Below are positions 26,424 to 34,134 of a stretch of DNA of 64,000 nucleotides, one piece after another. The notes under the pieces were generated by a model. It was not told where the DNA came from and did not search any database. It saw only the letters and a program-made list of their open reading frames with translations. The stretch's first letter is position 1. The number at the start of each line of letters is the position of its first letter. The DNA is from Rhodoferax sp. (lineage in GTDB: Bacteria; Pseudomonadota; Gammaproteobacteria; Burkholderiales; Burkholderiaceae_C), in contig JARLJH010000023.1 in assembly GCA_031291305.1 (NCBI GenBank), positions 149,839-213,838 on the forward strand, written 5' to 3'. The translations under genes and the position numbers were made by a program.

Positions 26424-27434
26424 TCAAGCAAACCTCAGCACCACCTTGCCAAACGGCCCACGCGCCAGATGATCCAGAGCTGTCGGCAATTCTGCGGCTG
26501 GGTATTCGGCGGCAATCACCGGTTGTAGTGCGTTGGCATCCACAGCGCGCACCAGTTGCTCCAGCGCCTGCCGGTGGCCCACACTCACACCCTGCACCAC
26601 CGCACGGCGGCGGATCAGATCGAACCCGGACGCACTGAGTTCACCGCCGTCCAGCACGCCAATGAAGGCCACATGCCCACCCACGGCCAGGGCTTGCAGC
26701 GAGCGCCCCAGATTGGCACCACCCACGGTCTCCAACACCAGATCGGCACCACGGCCCTGGGTCAGGGACATGACCGTAGCGGGCCAGTCGCTGCTGCGCT
26801 CCAGCACATGGCTGGCACCCAACGCCAAGGCTCGCGCCCGTTTGTCGGCATCACCCGAAACCACAATCACTTGAGCACCGTGCAACAGCGCCAGCTGCAA
26901 CCCGAACAAGGCGACGCCGCCGGTGCCATGGATCAGCACCGTCTGACCAGCGCGCAGCTTGCCGTTTTCTACCAGCCCGACCCAGGCGGTCAGCGCCGCG
27001 CAGGGCAAGGTGCTAGCAGCAGCAGCGTTGAGGGTGTCCGGTGCGGCGGCCAGCCACTGTGCGTCCAGCACCACATGCGATGCCAGCATGCCCGGCCCGG
27101 GTCCACCCAGCGCCACCGCATCTGCTGGTGCAGCACCGTCCAGCCAGCCCGCCACAAAGGTGCTGATCACTCGCTCACCACCGCGCCAGCGTGTGACCGC
27201 GGCACCCACGTCGAGCACAGTGCCTGCCATGTCAGAACCCGGTGTGAACGGCAGCGTGGGGCTTATGCCGTAACGGTTTTCCACCAGCATCAGATCGCGG
27301 TAGTTGAGTGACACCGCCTCGACTTGCACCAGCACCTGATGGGGTGCAAGGGGCGACAACGGGGTTTCGACGTAGCGCAGGTTTCCCGGCCCGAAGGTGT
27401 TGAGTTGCCATTGATGGGATACAGGAGTGCTCAT
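26424..27434 (-). CDS. Zinc-independent MDR-family alcohol dehydrogenase / quinone oxidoreductase
   Basis: 336 residues. The N-terminal GroES-like part contains SLNYRDLMLVENRYG and FTPGSDMAGTVLDVG. The Rossmann part has AALTAWVGL, TVLIHGTGGVALFGLQLA and GADLVLETVGG. Catalytic zinc cysteines are absent, which places it with NADPH:quinone reductase and enoyl-reductase-like members. The physiological substrate is unknown. It is divergent from a LysR gene with about 100 bp between the starts, so that regulator probably controls it. Confidence 0.88.
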   Translation of the reverse strand: MSTPVSHQWQLNTFGPGNLRYVETPLSPLAPHQVLVQVEAVSLNYRDLMLVENRYGISPTLPFTPGSDMAGTVLDVGAAVTRWRGGERVISTFVAGWLDGAAPADAVALGGPGPGMLASHVVLDAQWLAAAPDTLNAAAASTLPCAALTAWVGLVENGKLRAGQTVLIHGTGGVALFGLQLALLHGAQVIVVSGDADKRARALALGASHVLERSSDWPATVMSLTQGRGADLVLETVGGANLGRSLQALAVGGHVAFIGVLDGGELSASGFDLIRRRAVVQGVSVGHRQALEQLVRAVDANALQPVIAAEYPAAELPTALDHLARGPFGKVVLRFA

Positions 27435-27535
27435 GAGAAATCCTTGATGGAAAGTGGATGAAGCGTTATCCTAATGTCGCTAACTTATCCCGTGTGGCAT
27501 CATTTATTCCCATTAATGTAGATATAAAGTTGCCA

Positions 27536-28459
27536 ATGAGTGAACGTTTACAAGGCATTGCCACCTTTGTGGCCACCGTTGAGGCGGGCAGCTTTGCCGC
27601 TGCGGGTGCGCGCCTGCAGCTCAGCCGCTCAGCGGTGGGCAAGACCATCGCACGGCTGGAGGCGCGCCTTGGCGTGCGCCTGTTCCACCGCACCACACGC
27701 AGCCAGCGCCTGACCGAAGAAGGCCAGCTCTATTACGAGCGCTGCCGCCGCGCGCTGGCCGAACTCGATGAAGCCGGTAGCGCGCTGGAGGCGGGGCGCA
27801 ACGCACCCGTTGGCAAACTGCGCTTGTCGATGCCGGAGCTGCTGGGACGCCGCTGTGTAACTCCGCTGCTGCTGGCGCTGGGCGGCGAACACCCCGGCTT
27901 GGCGTTCGAGATTGCATTCACCGACCGCCGAATCGACCTGCTCGAAGAACGCATTGACTTGGCCTTGCGCAGTGGCCCGCTGGACGACAGCGCCTTGCTG
28001 GCGGCGCGACCGCTGTGCCACCAATGGATGGGGGTCTATGCCGCGCCAGCCTATCTGGCAAGCCATCCGCGTCCTGCCAATCTTGATCAATTGCTGGCGC
28101 AGCGAGACCAACACAGCTATGTGGCCTATGCACGCGACGGCAGCGGCATCAAACCCTGGCTGTTCCACGATGCGGATGGGCGTGTTGTTTCGTTTGATAT
28201 ACGTAGCCGTTTTGCCTGTGGCAGCCTGGAGGTGGTGGCCGATGCTGGCGTGGCCGGACTGGGTCTGGTGCGCATCCCCACCTGGCTGGCCGCCCCGTTG
28301 TTGCGTAGCGGCTTGTTGGTGCGGGTGTTTGACGAACCACAAGCTTTTGGCTACCAGCTCACCGCCATCTGGCCGCAGGCACGGGTCATACCGCTGCGCC
28401 TGCGGGTGACGATTGACCGTCTGCTGGAACAGCTACCGGCTTTGCTGGAAGCAACTTGA
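27536..28459 (+). CDS. LysR-family transcriptional regulator
   Basis: 307 residues, starting at MSERLQGIATFVATVEAGSF. The frame is open to 27458, but the added residues are not conserved-looking. The helix-turn-helix is AAAGARLQLSRSAVGKTIAR, and the effector domain is of the CrgA-like type that often controls an adjacent oxidoreductase. It is divergent from the MDR dehydrogenase gene; the intergenic stretch contains GTTATCC and CTTATCC repeats that could be contact sites. Confidence 0.9.
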   Translation: MSERLQGIATFVATVEAGSFAAAGARLQLSRSAVGKTIARLEARLGVRLFHRTTRSQRLTEEGQLYYERCRRALAELDEAGSALEAGRNAPVGKLRLSMPELLGRRCVTPLLLALGGEHPGLAFEIAFTDRRIDLLEERIDLALRSGPLDDSALLAARPLCHQWMGVYAAPAYLASHPRPANLDQLLAQRDQHSYVAYARDGSGIKPWLFHDADGRVVSFDIRSRFACGSLEVVADAGVAGLGLVRIPTWLAAPLLRSGLLVRVFDEPQAFGYQLTAIWPQARVIPLRLRVTIDRLLEQLPALLEAT

Positions 28460-28465
28460 GAACTC

Positions 28466-28520
28466 GAGAAAATTAGCCTCCAGCCCAGGTGGAACCTGCG
28501 CAAGCCGATACAAATAACAG
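28466..28520 (+). repeat. Family A dispersed repeat, long-spacer variant
   Basis: AAAATTAGCCTCCAGCCC, AGGTGGAACCTGCGCAAG, CCGATACAAATAAC. It shares the AGGTnGAACCTnCGCAAG spacer with the copy at 3371-3430, and its TAGCTAT end has decayed. It follows the LysR stop. Confidence 0.6.
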
Positions 28521-28960
28521 AGCAAACATGTGAGCGTCATTGCGTCAGATGGGTTCGCGTGCCAAAGCATCACAGTAAAACCCGCTGAGCAAGGCTAACC
28601 GCCGCTGACAGGCATCTCGGACATGTCCCCTAGGCAGCTCTGGCTGGTCTTGACACTTTGTAGTCGTTTGCAACGCCAAACTGCTTTGGCGCGGCATCCC
28701 GACGTGTCGGTCACACCTGGCACCACAATCAGGTGGCCTGGCAGCTGGTCTGAAAACTTGAAGATTTGTAAATGAGTGTTCACGGGTAAAGCACTGCACC
28801 TGAAAAAGACAGGTGGCAGATTGCAGACCAATGCAAGGGGGCATGGTGCGTCAGACTGTGCGCTGCACCACGCAAGCTGTGCATCCCGTTACAACACTTG
28901 CAAAACCAGTGGCGACTTCTGGGGCAAGCGGCTTTAAGCTGGAGTTTTAAAGGAAGCTAC
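28521..28960. other. Non-coding stretch upstream of the bactofilin gene
   Basis: About 440 bp without a convincing gene. Frames of 78-99 codons on the minus strand have no recognisable domain and are probably accidental. AAAGGA just before 28961 serves the bactofilin gene. Confidence 0.5.
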
Positions 28961-29575
28961 ATGGCTATATCACCTCACTTTTTCAACAAACGCGACAACG
29001 AAACTCCCAACGCCCGGCATGTTGTGCCTTTGCCGCAATCTGGGGGCCTGGGCACCTCGATCAACACGCTGGCAACTCAGGAATCCAGCAGAACCAACTC
29101 CACAACAGTGCCCTCCGCCACCCACGTCAATAACAGCTCGGTCAACCCCAGTGCACCAGAGTCCAATGCCACGCCAGTTAGCGCGGGAAGCACTGGCAGT
29201 ACCGGCAGCAAGCTCATTGTGGGCCCCAACATCAAGCTCAAGGGTGTGGAAATCACCGACTGCGACACGCTGTTTGTCGAAGGTCTGGTAGAAGCCACCA
29301 TGGATGCGCGCCTGATGGAAATTGCCGAGCCCGGTGCTTTCAACGGCTCGGCCGAGATCGATCTGGCTGAGATTCGTGGTCATTTTGACGGCGACCTGAC
29401 GGTGCGCGACAAGCTGGTGATCTACGCCACTGGCCGCGTGACCGGCAAGATTCGCTACGGCAAACTGGTGATCGAAGAAGGTGGCCAACTCAGCGGTGAC
29501 ATCCAGTTTGGTGCCTTGCACAACACCAAATCGACGAGTGCAGACAAGCGGGTACAGGTTGCTGCTTGCGCCTGA
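28961..29575 (+). CDS. Bactofilin-family cytoskeletal protein
   Basis: 204 residues. A low-complexity Ser/Thr/Asn-rich head (about 1-83) is followed by the bactofilin (DUF583) beta-helix with its repeats: LIVGPNIKLKGVEITDCDTL, GLVEATMDARLMEIAEPGAF, AEIDLAEIRGHFDGDLTV and ATGRVTGKIRYGKLVIEEGG. Bactofilins polymerise without nucleotide at the membrane and help in cell shape or the placement of peptidoglycan enzymes. The start at 28961 has AAAGGA 8 bp upstream. No peptidase partner is adjacent. Confidence 0.9.
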   Translation: MAISPHFFNKRDNETPNARHVVPLPQSGGLGTSINTLATQESSRTNSTTVPSATHVNNSSVNPSAPESNATPVSAGSTGSTGSKLIVGPNIKLKGVEITDCDTLFVEGLVEATMDARLMEIAEPGAFNGSAEIDLAEIRGHFDGDLTVRDKLVIYATGRVTGKIRYGKLVIEEGGQLSGDIQFGALHNTKSTSADKRVQVAACA

Positions 29576-29662
29576 TACGGCACCAATTCGGTAGACCGTC
29601 TTTTCACCAAAGATCTTTCCGTAAGGCCTAGGGTAAACCCGGTCTTTAAAACGTCCGGTTCC

Positions 29663-29668
29663 TATAAT
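29663..29668 (+). promoter_or_regulatory. Probable -10 element for the TRAP binding-protein gene
   Basis: A perfect TATAAT 82 bp before the start at 29751. The region about 17 bp upstream (GGTCTT) is a poor -35, so the promoter may need an activator. AGGAG lies about 8 bp before the start codon. Confidence 0.45.
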
Positions 29669-29750
29669 GACTTGTTGTTTGTGAGGCTGGCAGTCACACC
29701 TACTGATTCGCCCCAGCCATCTTTGATCAAGTCATCAGGAGTAAATACCC

Positions 29751-30836
29751 ATGGATCGTCGTTCTGTTATTAAGCATGCGGGTTTGGCTGGCGTGTTGGC
29801 TGCCAGTGCTGCCCCGGCCGTACATGCCCAGGGCGTCAATGTGCGCTGGCGCATGGCTTCTAGCTTTCCAAAATCACTGGACACCATTTTTGGCAGTGCC
29901 GAAATGTTTGCCAAGACCGTCAAAGACTTGTCGGGTGGCAAATTTGAGGTGTCAGTGCACGCTGGCGGTGAATTGATGCCTGCTTTTGGTGTGGTGGACG
30001 GCATCCAGAATGGTACGGTTGAGATGGCACAGACCGCGTCCTACTATTTCACCGGCAAAGACCCCATTTTTGCGTTTGGCTGCGCGGTTCCTTTTGGACT
30101 GACAGCGCGCCAGATGGATGCCTGGATGGACCATGGCAATGGCCGCAAGCTGATGGATGAGTTCTATGCCAAGTACAACATCAAGAGCCGCAGTGCAGGC
30201 AACACCGGCACCCAGATGGGAGGCTGGTACCGCAAGGAAATCAAGACCGTGAATGACCTGAAAGGTCTGAAAATGCGCATGGGCGGTGGTTTGCTTGGTG
30301 AGGCGATGCAAAAACTCGGTGTCGTGTCGCAGAACATGCCCGCTGGTGATGTCTATCAAGCACTTGAGAAAGGTTCGCTGGACGCCACCGAGTTCGTTGG
30401 CCCTTACGATGACCAGAAACTGGGCTTCAACAAGGTGGCACCGTTCTACTATTTCCCCGGCTGGTGGGAGGGCGGCGCGGAGCTTGAGTTTTACATCAAC
30501 ACCAAAGCCTATGCAGCCCTGTCGCCCCAATACCAGGCCATCGTTGACGCGGCAACCGTGGTAGCGGCCCGGGACATGACAGCCAAGTACGATGCGTTTA
30601 ACCCCGGTGCTTTGAAGAAGCTGGTGGCAGACAAGACAAAACTTAGGGCGTTCCCCAAAGATGTCATGGATGCCGGCTTCAAGGCATCGATGGAAGTGTT
30701 TGCTGAGCATGAGGCCAAATCGCCCGAGTTCAAGAAGATTCACCAGGACATGCGCGCCTTCCAGCGTGACCAGATCCTGTGGGGACGGTACTCGGAGCTT
30801 TGGTTTAGCAATTACATGGCCACGGCCAAAATTTGA
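29751..30836 (+). CDS. TRAP transporter substrate-binding protein, DctP family
   Basis: 361 residues. The N-terminus MDRRSVIKHAGLAGVLAASA with AHA-type cleavage shortly after is a twin-arginine signal, so the protein is exported folded. The mature part has the DctP fold (MASSFPKSLDTIFGSAEMFA, GGKFEVSVHAGGELMPAF, KGLKMRMGGGLLGEAMQKLG) and resembles the alpha-keto-acid binding type (TakP) in length and in the WEGGAELEFYIN segment. No DctQ or DctM membrane gene lies beside it, so it must work with a permease encoded elsewhere. Confidence 0.88.
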   Translation: MDRRSVIKHAGLAGVLAASAAPAVHAQGVNVRWRMASSFPKSLDTIFGSAEMFAKTVKDLSGGKFEVSVHAGGELMPAFGVVDGIQNGTVEMAQTASYYFTGKDPIFAFGCAVPFGLTARQMDAWMDHGNGRKLMDEFYAKYNIKSRSAGNTGTQMGGWYRKEIKTVNDLKGLKMRMGGGLLGEAMQKLGVVSQNMPAGDVYQALEKGSLDATEFVGPYDDQKLGFNKVAPFYYFPGWWEGGAELEFYINTKAYAALSPQYQAIVDAATVVAARDMTAKYDAFNPGALKKLVADKTKLRAFPKDVMDAGFKASMEVFAEHEAKSPEFKKIHQDMRAFQRDQILWGRYSELWFSNYMATAKI

Positions 30837-30862
30837 AGCAACACTGTCACAGTGTCTGATTC

Positions 30863-31345
30863 ATGGCTCGCATTCAAATCCGCCTACCCAGTCAATTCGC
30901 CTTTTCCACCAACATCACGCTGTACCAAAGCCACCTGAACTATGGTGGCCATTTGGACAACGCACTGCTTCTCACGCTGGTGTCCGAGGCACGGGTCAGG
31001 TTTTTCAAATCCTTGAGCTACACCGAGCTTGATGTTGAAGGGGTTGGCATCGTGGTGTCGGATGCGGCACTGCAGTACCGCTCTGAGGCGTTTCACGGGG
31101 AAGTGATGGTCATTCGCCTGGGGGCGACCGATCTGGGCCGCAAAGGCTTTGATATGGTGTGGTCCATGAACGAGCAATCCACCCAGCGTGAAGTGGCGCG
31201 CGGCAAGACTGGCATTGTGTTTTTCGACTATGCCACCCACAAGGTGGCGCCGATGCCTGAAGCCTTTCGGGAAAAGCTCGCCAAGTTCAACGCGCCCGGT
31301 GCTGTCGAGGTTGGCATGTCTGAAGCCGAGAGCGCCCTGGTTTAG
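30863..31345 (+). CDS. Acyl-CoA thioesterase, hotdog fold (4HBT type)
   Basis: 160 residues. YQSHLNYGGHLDNALLLTLV is the hotdog-fold active-site helix region with Asn/Gly/His/Asp, followed by a long central helix and strands (VVSDAALQYRSEAFHGEVMV). Such proteins hydrolyse acyl-CoA or hydroxybenzoyl-CoA thioesters. It starts 26 bp after the TRAP gene on the same strand and may be co-transcribed. The substrate is unknown. Confidence 0.78.
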   Translation: MARIQIRLPSQFAFSTNITLYQSHLNYGGHLDNALLLTLVSEARVRFFKSLSYTELDVEGVGIVVSDAALQYRSEAFHGEVMVIRLGATDLGRKGFDMVWSMNEQSTQREVARGKTGIVFFDYATHKVAPMPEAFREKLAKFNAPGAVEVGMSEAESALV

Positions 31346-31366
31346 GTAACCGATCCTGACAAAAGG

Positions 31367-31888
31367 TCAGTCAAATGCCGCCTTGGGCTCGCGTGATTTC
31401 ACGTGAAGTCTGATGATGGTGTAGCTGTTTGTAATGGCGATGACCACTTCCAGTGCCGTGCCACCGATGGAACCTGACAGAACGTTGTTGGCAATCCATA
31501 AAGAGGTGCCAACCAGCATAGCCATGCGCATCTGAATTCCGTCGAGCAAAAACAGGGCCAGCGTGCCGACGCAAGAGGCGATCAGCGGCAGCCAATTCCA
31601 CCAGACGGTGGCCAAGCGCAGCCCCAGTGCCATATTGATGGCAACAAAGAAAAAGGCAATCCACAGCGATTTTGAGTAGATCGACACCAAGGATCGTGTC
31701 ATGGACACCAGCGAACTCGCGCCTGCCGCAGGATTACCCAACAGGGTGAAGTGCACGACATAGGCGATGCATTCGGCGGACATGTACAACTTGAAGCGGA
31801 CATCATTTTTTTGCAAGAAAGATGTCACGCCCAAAACAAATGCGGTGTAGCCAAACCATTGAGCGGTATCCAGCCAGTGGTCAAACAC
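31367..31888 (-). CDS. YgjV-like inner-membrane protein
   Basis: 173 residues with five or six hydrophobic segments. The beginning (WFGYTAFVLGVTSFLQKNDV) and the paired segments SLWIAFFFVAINMALGLRLA and MAMLVGTSLWIANNVLSGSI resemble the E. coli YgjV family, whose function I do not know. It converges with the thioesterase gene with 21 bp between the stops. The gap on its other side (1889 onward to 32095) shows no gene. Confidence 0.7.
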   Translation of the reverse strand: MFDHWLDTAQWFGYTAFVLGVTSFLQKNDVRFKLYMSAECIAYVVHFTLLGNPAAGASSLVSMTRSLVSIYSKSLWIAFFFVAINMALGLRLATVWWNWLPLIASCVGTLALFLLDGIQMRMAMLVGTSLWIANNVLSGSIGGTALEVVIAITNSYTIIRLHVKSREPKAAFD

Positions 31889-32095
31889 GACAAGCCTTTC
31901 TTCGGACGCCCTTTGTCATTGGGACCCGCACCATACGCAGCAAGGCAGTCGCAGCATTCAAGGCTTAACCTTCATCGGTAGCCTTTTTATACCGAGATCG
32001 ATAGCTCATAAATATGCAGCGCAACGGCTATATCGACGAGGGGCAATACCAGCATGGGGAATGTCCAGGAGTCTCGGCGCGATTCCAAAACAGGC

Positions 32096-32866
32096 TTACA
32101 CCAGCAAGGCGGTCAATGCGGCCAGCGCAGCGGTTTCGGCGCGCAGCACGCGCGGACCCAGCGTGACCGGCGTCAGGCCCGCCGCCAGCGCGGCGTCTTC
32201 TTCCGCAGGGCTTAAGCCACCTTCCGGGCCGGATACAAAAATGACCTCCGGGACACTTGCACGGGGATCGGTCTGAGCCCCAGTCGCCCCATGCGTCAGA
32301 TGGGCAACAGCTTCACGAACGCCAATCGCCTCAGCGCGTAAAGACAGCAACAGCGCCGTCGGCCCAACCACATCGGGGTCTGAATGCGTCTTAAGCCACT
32401 GAGCCAGCGGCATCACCGGATGAATCAGCGGCACCTGATTGCCGCCACATTGTTCGCATGCCGCCGCGGCCACACTGAGCCAGTGGGCCACTTTTTTGTC
32501 GGCACGCTCACCAGAGAGGCGCAGCACGCTGCGTTCGGTCATCAGCGGCTGGACGCTGGCCACGCCCAGCTCAGTGGCTTTTTCTACCAGCCAGTCCATG
32601 CGCTCGTTAGCGGGCATGCCGACGGCCAGATGAACACGCAGTTTGGGTTCGCGCTGGGTGGGCACAAAGTCGCCGACCTGCACCTGCACGTTGCTACGAC
32701 CCATTTGAGTCACGGTGGCGGTGAATTCACCTGAAGTTTCACCATTGAACAGCGTGATGCCATCACCCGGCTGCAACCGCAGTACCTGCACGTGGCGTGC
32801 GGGACCCGCTGGCAAGTCCAACAGTACGCCAGTGCTTAGAGGCGAGGGACAGTAGAAACGCGGCAT
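32096..32866 (-). CDS. rsmE: 16S rRNA (uracil(1498)-N(3))-methyltransferase
   Basis: 256 residues, the normal RsmE length. It begins with the PUA-like MPRFYCPSPLSTGVLLDLP and RHVQVLRLQPGD. The SPOUT knot has MDWLVEKATELGVASVQPLM, FVSGPEGGLSPAEEDAA and VTLGPRVLRAETAALAA, the last two being the S-adenosylmethionine site. It methylates U1498 in the 30S decoding region. It lies downstream of amgK on the same strand, separated by a family A repeat. Confidence 0.95.
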   Translation of the reverse strand: MPRFYCPSPLSTGVLLDLPAGPARHVQVLRLQPGDGITLFNGETSGEFTATVTQMGRSNVQVQVGDFVPTQREPKLRVHLAVGMPANERMDWLVEKATELGVASVQPLMTERSVLRLSGERADKKVAHWLSVAAAACEQCGGNQVPLIHPVMPLAQWLKTHSDPDVVGPTALLLSLRAEAIGVREAVAHLTHGATGAQTDPRASVPEVIFVSGPEGGLSPAEEDAALAAGLTPVTLGPRVLRAETAALAALTALLV

Positions 32867-32887
32867 GTTGGAGATTGAAAACTATTT

Positions 32888-32936
32888 TTTATATAGCTAC
32901 TTGCCCTTTATATATAAGGGCTATAGCCAGTTTTTA
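32888..32936 (-). repeat. Family A dispersed repeat
   Basis: On the minus strand: AAAAACTGGCTATAGCCC, TTATATATAAAGGGC, AAGTAGCTATA. A full copy whose first bases include the amgK stop codon, so it forms the amgK-rsmE junction. AGCCCTTATATATAAAGGGC is an almost perfect hairpin. Confidence 0.8.
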
Positions 32937-34061
32937 TGCTTGTCTTCCGAAGCCAAAAATGTCCGGCTCGACAATGCCTTCTACCTTGTCCACCAACCGC
33001 AGTAAGGGTTTGAGTTCGCGGTAGCGCGCACAAGTAGCGCGGATGTAGGTGATGAAGCGCGGCGTGTCGGCCAGGTACTGCGGCTTGCCGTCGCGCAGCG
33101 TCAGGCGGGCAAAAATCCCCGCTACCTTCAGATGACGCTGCAGTCCCATCCATTCCACGCCACGGTAAAACTCACCAAAGTCCTCACCCACCGGCAGGCC
33201 GACTTTGCGGGCTTTTTCCCAGTAACGCACCGTGACATCGAGGCAGAAGTCCTCTTCCCAGCTCAGGAAGGCATCGCGCATCAGGCTGGCTATGTCGTAG
33301 GTGATCGGGCCATAGACGGCATCCTGAAAATCCAGCACGCCAAGACAAGCCCCCACGCTTGTCGCTGCGCGTACTGCGGCACCCCCCGTGGGGGCCATCA
33401 GATTTCTGGGCATGAAGTCCCGGTGCACGTAGACGCTGGGCTGCGCCAGATTGGCCGCGATGATCTGCTTGAACGTGTTGTCCAGCGTGAAGCGCATGTC
33501 CTTGTCGATCGTCAAGCCCTTGTGCTGAACCAGATACCAGTCGGGAAACAGTTCCAACTCGCGGCGCAGCAGGGCTTCGTCATAGGGCGGCAACACATCC
33601 GGCCTGGACGCCAATTGCCAGGCAATCAGCGCATCCACAGCCTGCAGGTAGAGCGGCAGGTTGGCCTGTGGGTTGGCCCTGTCGATCACCTGCATCATGG
33701 TTTGCCCGCCCAGATCAGTCAGCAGCATGAAGCCGTGCGGCTCGTCCCAAGCCAGGACTTCGGGCGCGTGCAGGCCCGCCGCGTGCATGAGTTGCGCCAC
33801 CTTCACAAATGGCTGGCAGTTTTCCCGCTCGGGCGGTGCATCCATGATGATGCAACTGCCCTGGTTGGCGTCGATGCGGAAATAGCGTCTGAAACTGGCG
33901 TCCGCGCTGGCCAGGCGCAAGCTTGCAACTTGCAGGCCATGCGTCTGGCTCGTTGCTTCCAGCCACTGTGCAAACTGCTGAGCTCTTTGTGGGTCAGTCC
34001 AGACGATGGGTGTACTGGGGTCAAGGGTGGGGGCAGGGATGGGTGGTGTGGCTTGGCTCAT
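32934..34061 (-). CDS. amgK: N-acetylmuramate/N-acetylglucosamine anomeric kinase (AmgK-like)
   Basis: 375 residues with an aminoglycoside-phosphotransferase fold: DASFRRYFRIDANQGSCIIM (nucleotide loop), VYVHRDFMPRNLM (catalytic loop with Asp) and GVLDFQDAVYGP (metal-binding Asp). AmgK phosphorylates the anomeric OH of MurNAc during peptidoglycan recycling and feeds MurU. The location, divergent from lptD, is the standard one for amgK. Residues about 222-237, between catalytic loop and metal Asp, are encoded by a GC-rich hairpin repeat and look like an in-frame insertion. MurU, usually the next gene, is instead at 49251-50132. Confidence 0.88.
   Translation of the reverse strand: MSQATPPIPAPTLDPSTPIVWTDPQRAQQFAQWLEATSQTHGLQVASLRLASADASFRRYFRIDANQGSCIIMDAPPERENCQPFVKVAQLMHAAGLHAPEVLAWDEPHGFMLLTDLGGQTMMQVIDRANPQANLPLYLQAVDALIAWQLASRPDVLPPYDEALLRRELELFPDWYLVQHKGLTIDKDMRFTLDNTFKQIIAANLAQPSVYVHRDFMPRNLMAPTGGAAVRAATSVGACLGVLDFQDAVYGPITYDIASLMRDAFLSWEEDFCLDVTVRYWEKARKVGLPVGEDFGEFYRGVEWMGLQRHLKVAGIFARLTLRDGKPQYLADTPRFITYIRATCARYRELKPLLRLVDKVEGIVEPDIFGFGRQA
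33349..33395 (-). repeat. GC-rich hairpin repeat inside amgK (class B)
   Basis: GCCCCCACG (33349-33357) and CGTGGGGGC (33387-33395) are perfect 9-bp arms around CTTGTCGCTGCGCGTACTGC and a short C-rich run. It keeps the reading frame and encodes TGGAAVRAATSVGA in AmgK. The loop shares CTTGTCG and GCGCGTACTGC with the stem-loop at 22594-22658. Confidence 0.7.
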
Positions 34062-34134
34062 GGATAATCCATTCTAATGACCGCCATGTGCCAGCCCCCA
34101 TTTACCGCCCCATGCCTTCTCGCGCTCTTGCTTC

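Noticed and set aside
28545-28844. Minus-strand frames of 78-99 codons before the bactofilin gene
   Set aside because: No homology I can recognise, no ribosome site, and two overlapping frames with similar weight.
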